Source: Thermoleophilia bacterium (lineage in GTDB: Bacteria; Actinomycetota; Thermoleophilia; Gaiellales; Gaiellaceae). From it: 64,000 bases of DNA. The DNA lies in the NCBI GenBank assembly GCA_020845695.1, contig JADLFG010000051.1, positions 1 to 64,000 of the forward strand. The letters are read 5' to 3'. Shown here in pieces: positions 6,861 through 16,069 of the stretch. How positions within the stretch are numbered: the stretch's first letter is position 1; each line of letters begins with the position of its first letter. Below the pieces are notes generated by a model. It did no database searches and had not been told where the DNA came from. It worked only from the letters and a program-made list of their open reading frames with translations. A program made the position numbers and the translations under genes.

Positions 6861-7012
6861 GCGTTCCCGGTGCGGCGCCTGCCGCCGGCGCGGCGGCGCC
6901 AGACCGGGGGCCGGCCCCGGCCATGCGGGCCACGAGCCGCGGGGATCCGGCCGCGGTCGGCGACCCCCGGCCCGGATCGACGTCCCGGGTGGAGAATGGA
7001 ACACCTGACCCG

Positions 7013-7675
7013 ATGACGAACCCCTGGCTCGAGATCCCGCTCGACGACTATGAGGCGCATATGACGCTGCCAGCGGTCGGGCAGGCGGAGCTGCTCGCCG
7101 ACCGCTTCGCGGCCGCGCTCGCCGAGCACCGGCCGCTCAGCGTGGCAGTCCTCGGCTGCGCCGGCGGGAACGGGTTCGACCGCGTCGCCGGGACGACCGT
7201 CCGGCGGCTCGTCGGAATCGACCTCAACCCGGCGTACCTGGCCGAGGCCGAGCGGCGCTACCGGCCCCACGTCCCGGGCCTCGAGCTCCACGTCCGCGAC
7301 CTCGAGGAACCCCTCCTCGAGATCGAGCCCGTCGACCTCGTCTACGCGGCGCTCGTCTTCGAGTACCTCGACCCCGGCCGCGCCTGGGCGGGGCTTCGCC
7401 ACCTCTGCCGCCCCGGCGGCGCCGTCGAGGTGGTGCTCCAGCTTCCCGGGCGGCAGGCGACCGTGACGCCGTCTCCGTACCCGAGCCTTCGGCGGCTCGA
7501 GGGCTTCCTGCGGCTCGTCGAGCCGGGAGAGCTCGCAGCCGCGGTCGCCGGCGGGGGGTTTCAACTCGTGCGCACCGTCACGATCGAGCTCCCCTCGGGC
7601 AAGAGCTTCGCTGCGCAGACCTTCCGCGCCGGGCGGAGCGACGCATCACCGACCGTGGTTCGCCAGCCGGAATAG
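7013..7675 (+). CDS. Class I SAM-dependent methyltransferase
   Basis: This is a 220-residue protein of the Rossmann methyltransferase fold. The SAM-binding motif I is VAVLGCAGGNGFDRV, the acidic end of strand 2 is LVGIDLNPAYL, and the later strand is VDLVYAALVFEYLDP. It begins NPWLEIPLDDYEAHM, a typical opening of a family of small uncharacterised methyltransferases. The substrate is unknown. The ATG at 7013 is preferred because the family homology starts there; an upstream extension of this frame would be unlike the family. It is the first normal high-GC gene after the island boundary. Confidence 0.8.
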   Translation: MTNPWLEIPLDDYEAHMTLPAVGQAELLADRFAAALAEHRPLSVAVLGCAGGNGFDRVAGTTVRRLVGIDLNPAYLAEAERRYRPHVPGLELHVRDLEEPLLEIEPVDLVYAALVFEYLDPGRAWAGLRHLCRPGGAVEVVLQLPGRQATVTPSPYPSLRRLEGFLRLVEPGELAAAVAGGGFQLVRTVTIELPSGKSFAAQTFRAGRSDASPTVVRQPE

Positions 7676-7711
7676 CCCCGCCAGGGCGCTCGCAGGGGCC
7701 CGGATGGAACA

Positions 7712-7729
7712 GGGGGGACCCGACCCCTT
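7712..7729. repeat. REP-like GGGGTCGGGTCC motif after the FG-GAP gene
   Basis: On the minus strand GGGGTCGGGTCCCCCC begins a few bases after the stop codon of the FG-GAP gene. It resembles the other GGGGTC-type motifs at 6844, 34108 and 37019. Confidence 0.45.
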
Positions 7730-9286
7730 CTACGGCCCAAGCGCGAGCCCGAAGAGGTCGCCGCTCTCGCTCTCGCCGAGCACGTCCACGGTCGAGAGCT
7801 CGCCCTGGACCCAGAGGCTCGCGGTCAGGCCCTCGGGGCCGAAGCCCTCGGCGCCCGGGAGCTCGATCGCGGCGCCCGCGTCCTCGGCGCGGAGCAGGCC
7901 GTGCTTGAGGAAGACGTCGTAGCCGGGAACGCCGACGAGGAGGTCGGCGACCCAGTCTCCGTCCGTGTCCGGCGTCGAGAGCGCGGCGCCGTAGCTCGCG
8001 TCCTCTTGCGGAAACGGGCTCGGCACGTCGCGGGCGCGCCCGGCGTCGAGGCCGGCCGCGGAGCCGAACGCGACATGCACCATGCCGTAGGCGGTGCCGG
8101 CCTCGGTGCGCCAGCCGGGCGCACCCACCGCGAGGTCGTCGTGGCCGTCGCCGTCGAGATCGCCCAGGGCGAGCGCCTGCCCGAAGCGGAACCACTCCGG
8201 CCGCCAGCCCCAGGGGGGACTGAGCGCGGCGGCACCCGAGCGCGTGAGCCCGTCCTCGCCCCCGAAGAGGACATGCGCGATTCCCGCCCCGGAGCACGGG
8301 GTCGAACAGCGATCGTCGGCTTCCCAGGGCGCGCCGACCGCGAGGTCGGCCGGGAGGTCACCGTCGATGTCGCCGACGGCAAGCGAGGCGCCGAACCCGT
8401 CGCCCGCCTCCGGGGCGCTCGCGACACCCCGGCTCGCCTGGCTCCACGTCTGGTCGCGATCGCCGACGAGGCCGCCGTCCGAGCCGTAGAGGACGTGCAC
8501 GAGCCCGGCCCCGGCCGCGCCGCGCACCGTCTCGCCGGGTACGCCGATCGCGAGGTCGTCCCGCAGGTCGTAGTCGAGGTCGCCGGCCGCGAGCGCCGCC
8601 CCGAAACGGTCGCCCTCGCCGGTGCGCTGCGCCAGTCCGCCCGCCCCCTGGCGCAGCCACTCGCTGCGCCACCCGAAGCGCGTCCGGTAGTGCACCTTGA
8701 CCGCGCCCGCCTGCTCCGCTCGACCGCCGCGCGGAGTCCAGCCGGGCGCGCCCACCGCGAGGTCGCTGCCCGCGCCCGAGGAGCGGTCGAAGTCCCCGGC
8801 GGCGAGCGCCGACCCGAACTCGGCGCCGGGCGCGAACGGGAACATGAACGCGCCCTCGCGAGCCCGAAGCCCGTCCGGCGAGCCGTACAGGAGGACGACG
8901 AGGCCGCAGTCGACGAGCCTGCCCACCTCGTCGTAGTAGGGAGCCCCGATCGCGAGGTCGTCGTAGCCGTCGCCGTCGAAGTCGCCGGCCGCGAGAGCCT
9001 TCCCGAACATCGCTCCGATCTGCGGCTCCCCGTAGACGTCCCCGGACTGGTCGATGAGCTGGCTCGCGGCCGCCGCCAGCCCGCCGTCGCCGCCGTAGAG
9101 AACGTTGACGGCACCCGCGTACTCGGCGCCGCCGACCTCCTCGGACGGGACACCGATCGCCACGTCGGAGCGGTAGTCGCCGTTGAAGTCGGCGACCGGA
9201 TGCTCAGGCGGCACCTGTTGCCCTGCGGCGGGCGCCGCCGCCACGAGCGTGGCTGCAAGGCAGAGAACGGGCACGATAACGCGCAC
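7730..9286 (-). CDS. Secreted FG-GAP (integrin-like beta-propeller) repeat protein
   Basis: This 518-residue protein has a Sec signal peptide (VRVIVPVLCLAATLVAAAPA, cleavage near AAG-QQ). About seven FG-GAP repeats follow, each with a calcium-binding DxDxDGxxD loop and an LAIGAP core (DFDGDGYDDLAIGAP, DLDGDGHDDLAVGAPGW and others). FG-GAP blades form an integrin-alpha-like beta-propeller used for extracellular binding. The start is GTG at 9286 because GGGAG lies at good spacing and the signal peptide begins there. The gene stands alone and its ligand is unknown. Confidence 0.85.
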   Translation of the reverse strand: MRVIVPVLCLAATLVAAAPAAGQQVPPEHPVADFNGDYRSDVAIGVPSEEVGGAEYAGAVNVLYGGDGGLAAAASQLIDQSGDVYGEPQIGAMFGKALAAGDFDGDGYDDLAIGAPYYDEVGRLVDCGLVVLLYGSPDGLRAREGAFMFPFAPGAEFGSALAAGDFDRSSGAGSDLAVGAPGWTPRGGRAEQAGAVKVHYRTRFGWRSEWLRQGAGGLAQRTGEGDRFGAALAAGDLDYDLRDDLAIGVPGETVRGAAGAGLVHVLYGSDGGLVGDRDQTWSQASRGVASAPEAGDGFGASLAVGDIDGDLPADLAVGAPWEADDRCSTPCSGAGIAHVLFGGEDGLTRSGAAALSPPWGWRPEWFRFGQALALGDLDGDGHDDLAVGAPGWRTEAGTAYGMVHVAFGSAAGLDAGRARDVPSPFPQEDASYGAALSTPDTDGDWVADLLVGVPGYDVFLKHGLLRAEDAGAAIELPGAEGFGPEGLTASLWVQGELSTVDVLGESESGDLFGLALGP

Positions 9287-9332
9287 GCGTCTCCCTTCGA
9301 CGGGAGCCAGATGATACCGATGTCGCCGTTCG

Positions 9333-10055
9333 TTACGAGCGGCCCGCGCGCCAGGCCTCGAACTCGGCGCGACGCTCCTCGGGCAGCGGGTAGAGACCGC
9401 GGACCGGCTCACCGGCGCGCACCCGCTCGAGCACGAACTCCTCGACGAGCTCCTGCTCGGCCGCGTCGAGCGCGACCTCCTCGGCAAGCGCCGCCGGGAT
9501 CACCACCACCCCCTCCGCGTCACCGCAGAGGACGTCGCCCGGCAGCACCAGCACCCCCGCGCAGCCCACCGGCACGTTCAGGTCGACCGGGTGGTGGCGG
9601 ATCGAGGAGAGGCTCGCGTGCGCGGCGCGGAAGTAGACGGGCAGGTCGAGACGGGCGAAGCCGGGCGTGTCGCGCAGGCAGCCGTCCGTGACGATCCCGG
9701 CGGCGCCTCGCATCCGGATCCTCGTCGCGAGGATGTCCCCGAGCGTCGCCGCCCCGAGCTCGCCGCGCGCGTCGATCACGAGCACGTCGCCCGGCCCGAC
9801 GCTCTCGACCGCGAGCCGCTGCACGTTCGTCTCGTTGTCGTAGTCAACCCGGACGCCCACGTCCTCCCGAGCCGGGACGTAGCGGAGCGTGAACGCGCGC
9901 CCGACGAGTCGCAGGTCGGGTCGGGTCGGGCGCAGGCCGCCGAGAAACGTCGAGCGGTAGCCGCGACGGAGAAGCTGCGAGGTCAGGGTCGCGGTCGAGA
10001 CGCGACCGAGCGCGCTCGCGGCCTCCGGGGAGAGCTCGCCCGAGGGATGAGACAC
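9333..10055 (-). CDS. RraA-like / HMG-aldolase family protein
   Basis: This 240-residue protein has the RraA-fold signature: GDVLVIDARGELGAATLGDI, then GIVTDGCLRD with the Arg-Asp pair that binds substrate and metal in the 4-hydroxy-4-methyl-2-oxoglutarate/oxaloacetate aldolase branch. The C-terminal helices (EEFVLERVRAGEPVRGLYPL) also fit that family. The RNase E inhibitor branch is shorter, so an aldolase-like or lyase role is more likely. The start is GTG at 10055. It lies 10 nt downstream of the FAD oxidoreductase stop and is probably in the same transcript. Confidence 0.75.
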   Translation of the reverse strand: MSHPSGELSPEAASALGRVSTATLTSQLLRRGYRSTFLGGLRPTRPDLRLVGRAFTLRYVPAREDVGVRVDYDNETNVQRLAVESVGPGDVLVIDARGELGAATLGDILATRIRMRGAAGIVTDGCLRDTPGFARLDLPVYFRAAHASLSSIRHHPVDLNVPVGCAGVLVLPGDVLCGDAEGVVVIPAALAEEVALDAAEQELVEEFVLERVRAGEPVRGLYPLPEERRAEFEAWRAGRS

Positions 10056-10065
10056 GCCCGGAACT

Positions 10066-11325
10066 CTACGCGCGCGCGGACCGAGCCAGCTCCTCGGCGA
10101 CGGCATGTGCCGCCCGCCGGCCGGAGGCGAGCGCACCCTGGATCGACGCCGTGTCCCGGTGGTCGCCGCAGACGTAGAGGCCGGGGCCGAGGCGGACGGC
10201 ACGATCGCGCGGCTCGAGCGACGGCGGCTCGCGGACAGGCAGCGCGTGCTCGATCCGGTAGGTGCGCAGGTGCCGCCAGGCGTCGACGCTGGCGCCGAAC
10301 CAGCCGCGGAGCTGACGGCGGGCGGCCGCCTCGAGCTCGGCAGGCGCTAGCGCCGGGCGGCCGAGCACGCTCGCGGAGACGAGCGCGCGCCCGGGCGGTG
10401 CGTAGCCGGGGGCGACCGCGCTCGGGACGCAGAGGTGGTTGACCGGCCCCTCGCCGTCCCCGTCGAGGACGAGCGCCCCGCCCGCGACGGGCGGCTCCGG
10501 GGCGTCGAAGTAGAGGCACGCGGTCGAGCGCCAGCGCGGCGCCTCGACACCGGCGAGCAGGCGCGCGGCCCCGGCCCCATCGGCGGCGACGACGACGGCG
10601 CGGGCCTCGATCCGCTCCCCGGCCGCGGTCACGACCGCCCCCGCCTCGACCGCCTCGACCGGAGTGGCGGTCCTGAGCGCCCCGGGCGGGAGCGCCGCGG
10701 CGAGCTGGGCGGGCAGCGCCTCGATCCCGGCGGCGGGCAGAGCCGCGTAGCCGAGCGAGAGCATCCGCGTGACGAGGTCGAACATCCGGCTCGACGTCGT
10801 CAGCTCGTGGTCGAGGAGAGCGGCGCCGAGGAAGGGGCGGAAGAAGCGCTCGACGATCGCGGGGGAGAGCTCGAGCGCACGCAGGGCCTCGAGCGCGCTC
10901 GTCTCGCGGCGGGAGAGCACGCCTTCGAGCGTCCCCGCACGGGCCCGCGCGCGCAGCCGGGCCAGCCGCGGCAGATCGCGCAGCGTCCCGACCCGCGAGC
11001 GCAGCGACCCGAGCGCGTCGACCGGGCGGCGGAACGGGTCGGCGACGCGATGGAAACCGCCCCCCGCCCGCACGAGCGCACCCGGGTAGAGCTCGTGCAG
11101 GTCGAGTCGCTCGTAGTCGAAGACGCGTTCGGCCTCCGGGTAGGCCGTCAGGAGCACCTGGAAGCCGCGGTCGAGCAGGAAGCCGTCGAGTCGGTCCGTG
11201 CGCACGCGGCCGCCCGGCGCGCCCGCCGCCTCGAGCAGGGTGACCGAGAACGCCTCCTCCGCCAGCCGCAGGGCGCACGCGAGCCCGGCGAGGCCCGCCC
11301 CGACGACGGCGACGTCGGCGCTCAC
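10066..11325 (-). CDS. FAD-dependent amine oxidase/protoporphyrinogen oxidase-like protein
   Basis: This 419-residue flavoprotein has an N-terminal dinucleotide-binding motif VAVVGAGLAGLACALRLAEE followed by the GGR motif (APGGRVRTD) of the amine-oxidase superfamily. A C-terminal FAD-contact segment (LYVCGDHRDTASIQGALASG) is typical of desaturase/protoporphyrinogen oxidase relatives. The substrate is unknown. The start GTG overlaps the stop of the preceding epimerase gene by 4 nt (GTGA), so the two are translationally coupled. A role in lipid or isoprenoid oxidation is possible but not shown. Confidence 0.75.
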   Translation of the reverse strand: MSADVAVVGAGLAGLACALRLAEEAFSVTLLEAAGAPGGRVRTDRLDGFLLDRGFQVLLTAYPEAERVFDYERLDLHELYPGALVRAGGGFHRVADPFRRPVDALGSLRSRVGTLRDLPRLARLRARARAGTLEGVLSRRETSALEALRALELSPAIVERFFRPFLGAALLDHELTTSSRMFDLVTRMLSLGYAALPAAGIEALPAQLAAALPPGALRTATPVEAVEAGAVVTAAGERIEARAVVVAADGAGAARLLAGVEAPRWRSTACLYFDAPEPPVAGGALVLDGDGEGPVNHLCVPSAVAPGYAPPGRALVSASVLGRPALAPAELEAAARRQLRGWFGASVDAWRHLRTYRIEHALPVREPPSLEPRDRAVRLGPGLYVCGDHRDTASIQGALASGRRAAHAVAEELARSARA

Positions 11326-12665
11326 CCGCCGAGCTCTCGACGCAGCGCGCCCTCGAGCTCCGGCCGGACGAAGCGAAAGCCGCTCCGCTCGAGCCGCTCC
11401 GGCCGCGCGCGCTGGCTCGCGAGCAGGAGCCCGTCCGCCAGCTCGCCGAACGCGACGCGCAGCGCCGGCGCCGGTACGGGCAGGACGGCCGGCCGTCGCA
11501 GCACGCGGCCGAGCACGCGCGTGAGCTCCGCGTTCGTGACGAGCCCGGGAGCGCAGACGTTGACCGGGCCGGCGAGCGACTCCGTCGCGAGCGCGTGCAG
11601 GAAGGCACCGAGCGCGTCGTCGAGCGAGAGCCAGCTCCACCACTGCCGCCCGCTGCCCAGCCTCCCGCCGAGGCCGAGGCGGAACACCGGCAGCATTCGC
11701 GGCAGGATCGCGGACAGGATGACCCCCAGACGCAGGTTGACGACCCGGATCCCGGCCGCGGCCGCGGGCTCGGCGGCCGCCTCCCAGGAACGGCAGACCG
11801 AGGCGATGAAGTCGTCGCCCGGCGAGCTCTCCTCGGTCAGGAGCTCGTCGCCGCGGCTCCCGTAGTAGCCGATCCCGGAAGCGCAGACGAGCACCCGCGG
11901 CGGGCGCTCGAGCCCCGCGAGAGCGGAGGCGAAGAGCTCCGTGCCACGGCTTCGGCTGTCCGCGATCTCGCGCTTTCGCTCCGCCGTCCAGCGCTTCGAG
12001 ATCGTCGCGCCGGCGAGGTGGATGGCCGCGTCGCAGCCCTCGAGTCCGGTGGCGTCGAGCTCGCCGGACGCGGGATCCCAGCGCACCTGGCCGGCGCCCG
12101 CCCGGCCGCGGACGAGCGGCACCACCTCGTGGCCGCCGGTCGACAGGAACGCTCCGAGGGCGGAGCCGATCAGGCCGGAGCTGCCGGTGAGCGCGACCCT
12201 GAGCGGCGCCAGGCCCGCAGCCTCGTGGCGGGCGAGGTCCTCGGCGAGCCGGCGGTGGCGGAAGTCGAGCAGTCGCTCGATCGTGCGGCGCGCGAGCGGA
12301 CCGCCGAGCGCGGCCCCGAGCGGACCGGCGGGGAGGCGGTACTCGACCTCGTCGATGACGCGGCACCCGTCGGTCCCGTCGGGCTCGAAGCGGTGGACGT
12401 GTCGCCAGTGCGCGAACGGTCCCGACTCCTGGCGGTCGGCGAACCGCCGCCCCTCCTCGTAGTCCTCATGGACGGCGACCCAGCGGCGGCGAAACGGCCC
12501 CTGACGCAGCTCGGCCACGGCCCGGCCGCCGTCGCGGATCCCCTCGTGCGAGAGCAGGCGGACGCGCTGCCATGGTGGCGTCAGACGCTCGAATGCACCC
12601 GGTCGCGCGTGCCAGGCGAAGACTCGCCCGGCGGGCGCCGCGACGCGGGACTCGATCCTGACCAT
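11322..12665 (-). CDS. SRPBCC domain fused to a TIGR01777 NAD-dependent epimerase
   Basis: This 447-residue two-domain protein begins with an SRPBCC/polyketide-cyclase-like fold (residues 1-145, AAPAGRVFAWHARPGAFERL). From about residue 150 it continues with an extended SDR domain: nucleotide loop ALTGSSGLIGSALG, then ISKRWTAERKREI and ASGIGYYGSRGDE, the YxxxxG-type signature of TIGR01777. The same two-domain fusion is known in actinobacteria. Its substrate is not established. ATG at 12665 is preferred because SRPBCC homology starts there; an in-frame ATG at 12713 would add 16 residues. Confidence 0.8.
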   Translation of the reverse strand: MVRIESRVAAPAGRVFAWHARPGAFERLTPPWQRVRLLSHEGIRDGGRAVAELRQGPFRRRWVAVHEDYEEGRRFADRQESGPFAHWRHVHRFEPDGTDGCRVIDEVEYRLPAGPLGAALGGPLARRTIERLLDFRHRRLAEDLARHEAAGLAPLRVALTGSSGLIGSALGAFLSTGGHEVVPLVRGRAGAGQVRWDPASGELDATGLEGCDAAIHLAGATISKRWTAERKREIADSRSRGTELFASALAGLERPPRVLVCASGIGYYGSRGDELLTEESSPGDDFIASVCRSWEAAAEPAAAAGIRVVNLRLGVILSAILPRMLPVFRLGLGGRLGSGRQWWSWLSLDDALGAFLHALATESLAGPVNVCAPGLVTNAELTRVLGRVLRRPAVLPVPAPALRVAFGELADGLLLASQRARPERLERSGFRFVRPELEGALRRELGG

Positions 12666-12833
12666 GACGTTCGCCACCTGCGATCCGTTCGTCGGGATGG
12701 CCTCCTGCTGCATGATTGCGCACCCGCTTGACCACGCGGTCCCGCAGCGGTCGGCTGCGCTAGAGTCGGGCCGATCCGGACCGCGCTGCGTCGATCGCGC
12801 GGGGCGAGCGGGCACCAGCGGAAGGAGTCGCGC

Positions 12834-13802
12834 ATGAGAGCAGCCCTGATCACCGCGCTCGGAGAGCCCCCGGAGCTCGGGACCGTCCCCGACCCCGGGC
12901 GAGGCGAAGGCGAGGTGCTGCTCGAGATGCTGGCGGCGCCGCTCAACCCGGTCGACCTCTCGGTCGCCTCGGGCGGCTTCTTCGCCGGCCACCCGCCCGT
13001 TCCGTACGTCCCCGGCGCCGAGGGCGTCGGGCGGGTGCTCGAGGGTCGAGAGCTCGAGCCGGGCACGCTCGTCTGGACGGGGCAGCACGGGCTCGGGATC
13101 GCTCGCGACGGCGTCATGGCGGAGCGCGCCCTCGCAAGCGAGAGCCAGGTCGTCCCGGTCCCCGGGGGCGCGGATCCCGCGCTCGCGGCCGCGCTCGGCA
13201 TCGCGGGCCTCGCGGGCTGGCTCCCGGTCGCCTGGCGGGCGCCCGTGCGCGCGGGTGAGACCGTGCTCGTGCTGGGCGCGACCGGGGTGGTCGGTCAGGT
13301 CGCCGTCCAGGCGGCGAAGCTGCTCGGAGCCGGCCGCGTCGTCGCGGCCGGGCGACGGCCCGCGGGGCTCGCCCGCTGCCGGGAGCTCGGTGCGGACGCG
13401 ACCGTCGAGCTGCGCGGCCAGCCCGACCTCGCGGACGAGCTCGCTGCGGCCTGCGGAACGAAGCCGCCGACGCTGATCGTCGACCCCCTCTGGGGCGAGC
13501 CGCTGACAGCGGCCCTCCAGGCGGCGGGTCAGGGAGCCCGGATCGTCCAGCTCGGGCAGTCGGCGGGCGCCACCGCGGCGCTGCCGTCCGCCGCGATCCG
13601 CGGCAAGGAGCTCGAGCTCCTCGGCTACACGAACCTGCGCGTCCCGTTCGACGTGCTCGCGGGCGCGTACGGCACGCTCGTGGGCCACGCGGCGGCCGGA
13701 AGGATCCGGATCGACGTCGAGCGAGTCCCGCTCGAGCGGGCCGCCGACGCGTGGCGCCGCCAGGCGGCGGGGACGCCGGTCAAGCTCGTCGTCACGCCTT
13801 GA
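12834..13802 (+). CDS. Zinc-independent medium-chain dehydrogenase (quinone oxidoreductase-like)
   Basis: This is a 322-residue MDR-superfamily protein. It has an N-terminal GroES-like domain (PLNPVDLSVASG, PYVPGAEGVGRV) and a Rossmann domain with AxxGxVGxxA-type VLGATGVVGQVAVQAAKLLG. The structural-zinc cysteine cluster is absent, as in NADPH:quinone oxidoreductase relatives. A strong GGAAGGAG box precedes the ATG. The stop codon overlaps the TTG start of the MFS gene (TTGA), so the two are coupled. The physiological substrate is unknown. Confidence 0.8.
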   Translation: MRAALITALGEPPELGTVPDPGRGEGEVLLEMLAAPLNPVDLSVASGGFFAGHPPVPYVPGAEGVGRVLEGRELEPGTLVWTGQHGLGIARDGVMAERALASESQVVPVPGGADPALAAALGIAGLAGWLPVAWRAPVRAGETVLVLGATGVVGQVAVQAAKLLGAGRVVAAGRRPAGLARCRELGADATVELRGQPDLADELAAACGTKPPTLIVDPLWGEPLTAALQAAGQGARIVQLGQSAGATAALPSAAIRGKELELLGYTNLRVPFDVLAGAYGTLVGHAAAGRIRIDVERVPLERAADAWRRQAAGTPVKLVVTP

Positions 13803-14965
13803 GCCGCCCGGCGACCGCCGGCGGCTGCACGATCGGGTTCTCGATCGGCTGGAACATCGGCAGCGTCGGAGCGATCGCCGACACGATCGACGACGACTAC
13901 GGGGTCTCGCTCGCGACCGCCGGCCTGTTCACGACCGCGCTGTTCGCGAGCCATACGCTGCTGCAGATCCCCGCCGGTCGCTCCGTCGACAAGCTCGGCG
14001 CGCGCCGGGTCGGCCTCGTCGCGCTCGCGCTGCTCGCGGCGGCGAACGGGCTCGCACTGCTCGCCCCGGAGCCGGCGCTCGTGCTCGCGCTGCGGGCGCT
14101 CGCCGGCGCCGGCACCGCGCTCGGCTTCGTAGCCGGCTCGGATTACGTGCGCACCCACGGCGGCTCGCCGCTCGCCCAGGGCGTGTACGGGGGCGTCGCG
14201 CTCGGCGCCGGCGGCGTCGCGCTCGCGCTCGTGCCCCAGCTCGAGCACCTGGTCGCCTGGCGGGCCCCGTTCTGGAGCGGGCTCGCGCTGGCCGGGGCGG
14301 GCGCGATCGCGCTCGCCGCGGGGCCGCGCGACGGCCCCCGGAGGAGCCTTCCCGTCGGCCGCCGCGCCCTCGGAGCACCGGGGCTCGTCCGGGACGCGCG
14401 GCTGCTCGGGCTGGGCGTCATCTACATGGCCTCGTTCGGGCTCGCGGTCGCGCTCGGTACCTGGGTCGTCCCGTTCCTCACCCGCGCGGGCGACTACTCG
14501 ACGGGACTGGCGGGAGCGATCGGCGCGCTCGTGCTCGCGGCCGGGGTGGTGAGCCGCCCGCTCGGCGGCTGGATCGGCCGCGAGCATCCCGGCCTCGTGC
14601 CCACCGTGCTCACCTGGAGCTGTCTCGCCTGCGCCGGGGCGGCCGCGCTGCTCGGGCTCGCCGGGCCGCCCGCCCTCTCGGCGATCGCGGCGCTCGTCGT
14701 CGGCTTCGCCTCGGGGATCCCGTTCGCCCTCACGTTCGGCGCGGCCGCCAGGGTGCGCCCGGACGCGCCGGCAGCCGCCGTCGGCGTCGTCAACATGGCC
14801 GCGAACCTGCTCGTCGTCGGCCTGACGCCCCTGCTCGGCCTGGCCTTCTCGCTTCCCGGCGACGGGCGCGTCGGCTTCCTCGCCGCCGCCGCGCTGCCGC
14901 TCGCGGCGCTCGCGTTCGTCGGCGCGACGCGGATCGAGCCGGCCGGCGAGCGTCCCGCCGGCTGA
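13799..14965 (+). CDS. MFS transporter (nitrate/nitrite or cyanate-type branch)
   Basis: This is a 388-residue membrane protein with about 12 hydrophobic segments. The loop 2-3 motif is present as GRSVDKLGARRVG and the pattern is repeated after the central loop (GGWIGREHPG), as in MFS carriers. The TTG start at 13799 overlaps the dehydrogenase stop codon by 3 bases. Substrate assignment to a specific branch is uncertain. Coupling to a dehydrogenase suggests export or uptake of its substrate or product, which is inference. Confidence 0.75.
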   Translation: MSRPATAGGCTIGFSIGWNIGSVGAIADTIDDDYGVSLATAGLFTTALFASHTLLQIPAGRSVDKLGARRVGLVALALLAAANGLALLAPEPALVLALRALAGAGTALGFVAGSDYVRTHGGSPLAQGVYGGVALGAGGVALALVPQLEHLVAWRAPFWSGLALAGAGAIALAAGPRDGPRRSLPVGRRALGAPGLVRDARLLGLGVIYMASFGLAVALGTWVVPFLTRAGDYSTGLAGAIGALVLAAGVVSRPLGGWIGREHPGLVPTVLTWSCLACAGAAALLGLAGPPALSAIAALVVGFASGIPFALTFGAAARVRPDAPAAAVGVVNMAANLLVVGLTPLLGLAFSLPGDGRVGFLAAAALPLAALAFVGATRIEPAGERPAG

Positions 14966-15069
14966 CGCCGGCCGGCCGGCACCCGTCGCAAGACTGTCGA
15001 TTTTTGCCATCGACCCGACGCGCCGAGTACGCTAGGGGCCAGTCGCGCTGCGGTGCCGGGAGGAGGGAC

Positions 15070-16062
15070 GTGCGTAGGAGTACGATCGCGAGGCTCGTGG
15101 GCCTGAGTGCCGTTCTCGGCGGGGCCGCGTTCGTGGTCGCGTACTTCGTTCCCTGGCTGCCCGAGAGCGGGTCGCGCGAAGGCGGGCGGATCGACGACCT
15201 CTACTGGCTCGCCTCGATCATCTCGCTTGCGATCTTCGTGATCGTCGCGGCCGCCCTCGTCTACGCCGTCGTGCGCTTCCGGGCTCGGCCCGGCGACGAC
15301 GAGGACGGCCAGCCGATCCACGGGCACACGAAGCTCGAGCTGGTCTGGACGGCGATCCCCGCCGGGCTCGTGACCGCGATCGCCGTCTTCAGCGCGGTCG
15401 TCCTCGTCAAGAACGAGGACGCCCGCGCGGGGCACGGCGTGATCGAGGTCCGGGCGGCGCAGTTCGCCTGGAGCTTCACCTACCCGGAGCTGGGCGTCAC
15501 GACCGGCGAGCTGCGCGTCCGGCTGGGCGAGCAGGTCGAGCTGAAGCTCGAGGCCGACGACGTGATCCACTCGTTCTGGGTGCCGGAGTGGCGGGTCAAG
15601 CAGGACCTCGTCCCCGGAACGACGCAACGCCTGCTCGTGACGCCGACGAGGACGGGCACGTTCGCGCTCATCTGCACCGAGCTCTGCGGGCTCGGGCACG
15701 CGGTCATGCGCGCGCACGCGATCGTGCTCGAGCCCGCCGAGTTCGATGCGTGGGCGGCGGAACAGCGGGCGGCGGTCGCCGCGGGCGGAGCCGAGCTGGG
15801 CTCCCAGGTCTTCGCGAACGCGGGCTGCGGCGGCTGCCACGCCCTTGCCGCAGCCGGCAGCGCCGGCGCAGTCGGCCCCGACCTCGATGCGGCCCTCGCG
15901 GGCGCCGACCCGGACGCCGTGCGTTCTTCGATTGTCGATCCCGACGCGACGGTCGCCGACGGCTACCAGGCGGGCGTGATGCCGGGCAACTACGGCGAGC
16001 AGCTCTCCGGGGAGGAGCTCGACGCGCTCGTCGAGTACCTCGTGGCGGCGACGCAGGGGTAG
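15070..16062 (+). CDS. coxB: Cytochrome c oxidase subunit II with fused cytochrome c (caa3-type)
   Basis: This 330-residue subunit accepts electrons at CuA. It has an N-terminal membrane anchor, two further transmembrane helices (YWLASIISLAIFVIV and GLVTAIAVFSAVVLV), then the CuA cupredoxin domain with the ligand block CTELCGLGHAVM. A C-terminal cytochrome c domain follows with the heme motif CGGCH and a distal Met (VMPGNY), which marks a caa3-type enzyme. The GTG at 15070 has a strong GGGAGGAGG box. It is followed by coxA after 7 nt. Confidence 0.93.
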   Translation: MRRSTIARLVGLSAVLGGAAFVVAYFVPWLPESGSREGGRIDDLYWLASIISLAIFVIVAAALVYAVVRFRARPGDDEDGQPIHGHTKLELVWTAIPAGLVTAIAVFSAVVLVKNEDARAGHGVIEVRAAQFAWSFTYPELGVTTGELRVRLGEQVELKLEADDVIHSFWVPEWRVKQDLVPGTTQRLLVTPTRTGTFALICTELCGLGHAVMRAHAIVLEPAEFDAWAAEQRAAVAAGGAELGSQVFANAGCGGCHALAAAGSAGAVGPDLDAALAGADPDAVRSSIVDPDATVADGYQAGVMPGNYGEQLSGEELDALVEYLVAATQG

Positions 16063-16069
16063 CGGGCGA

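Noticed and set aside
6759..7564. Minus-strand proteins containing AGFEPATLGL or QDSNLRP
   Set aside because: These are translations of the tRNA-Lys T-arm region, a well-known source of false proteins. They also lie antisense to the methyltransferase.
7901..9691. Plus-strand open frame of about 596 codons
   Set aside because: It is antisense to the FG-GAP gene, with mirrored repeats and no start signal.
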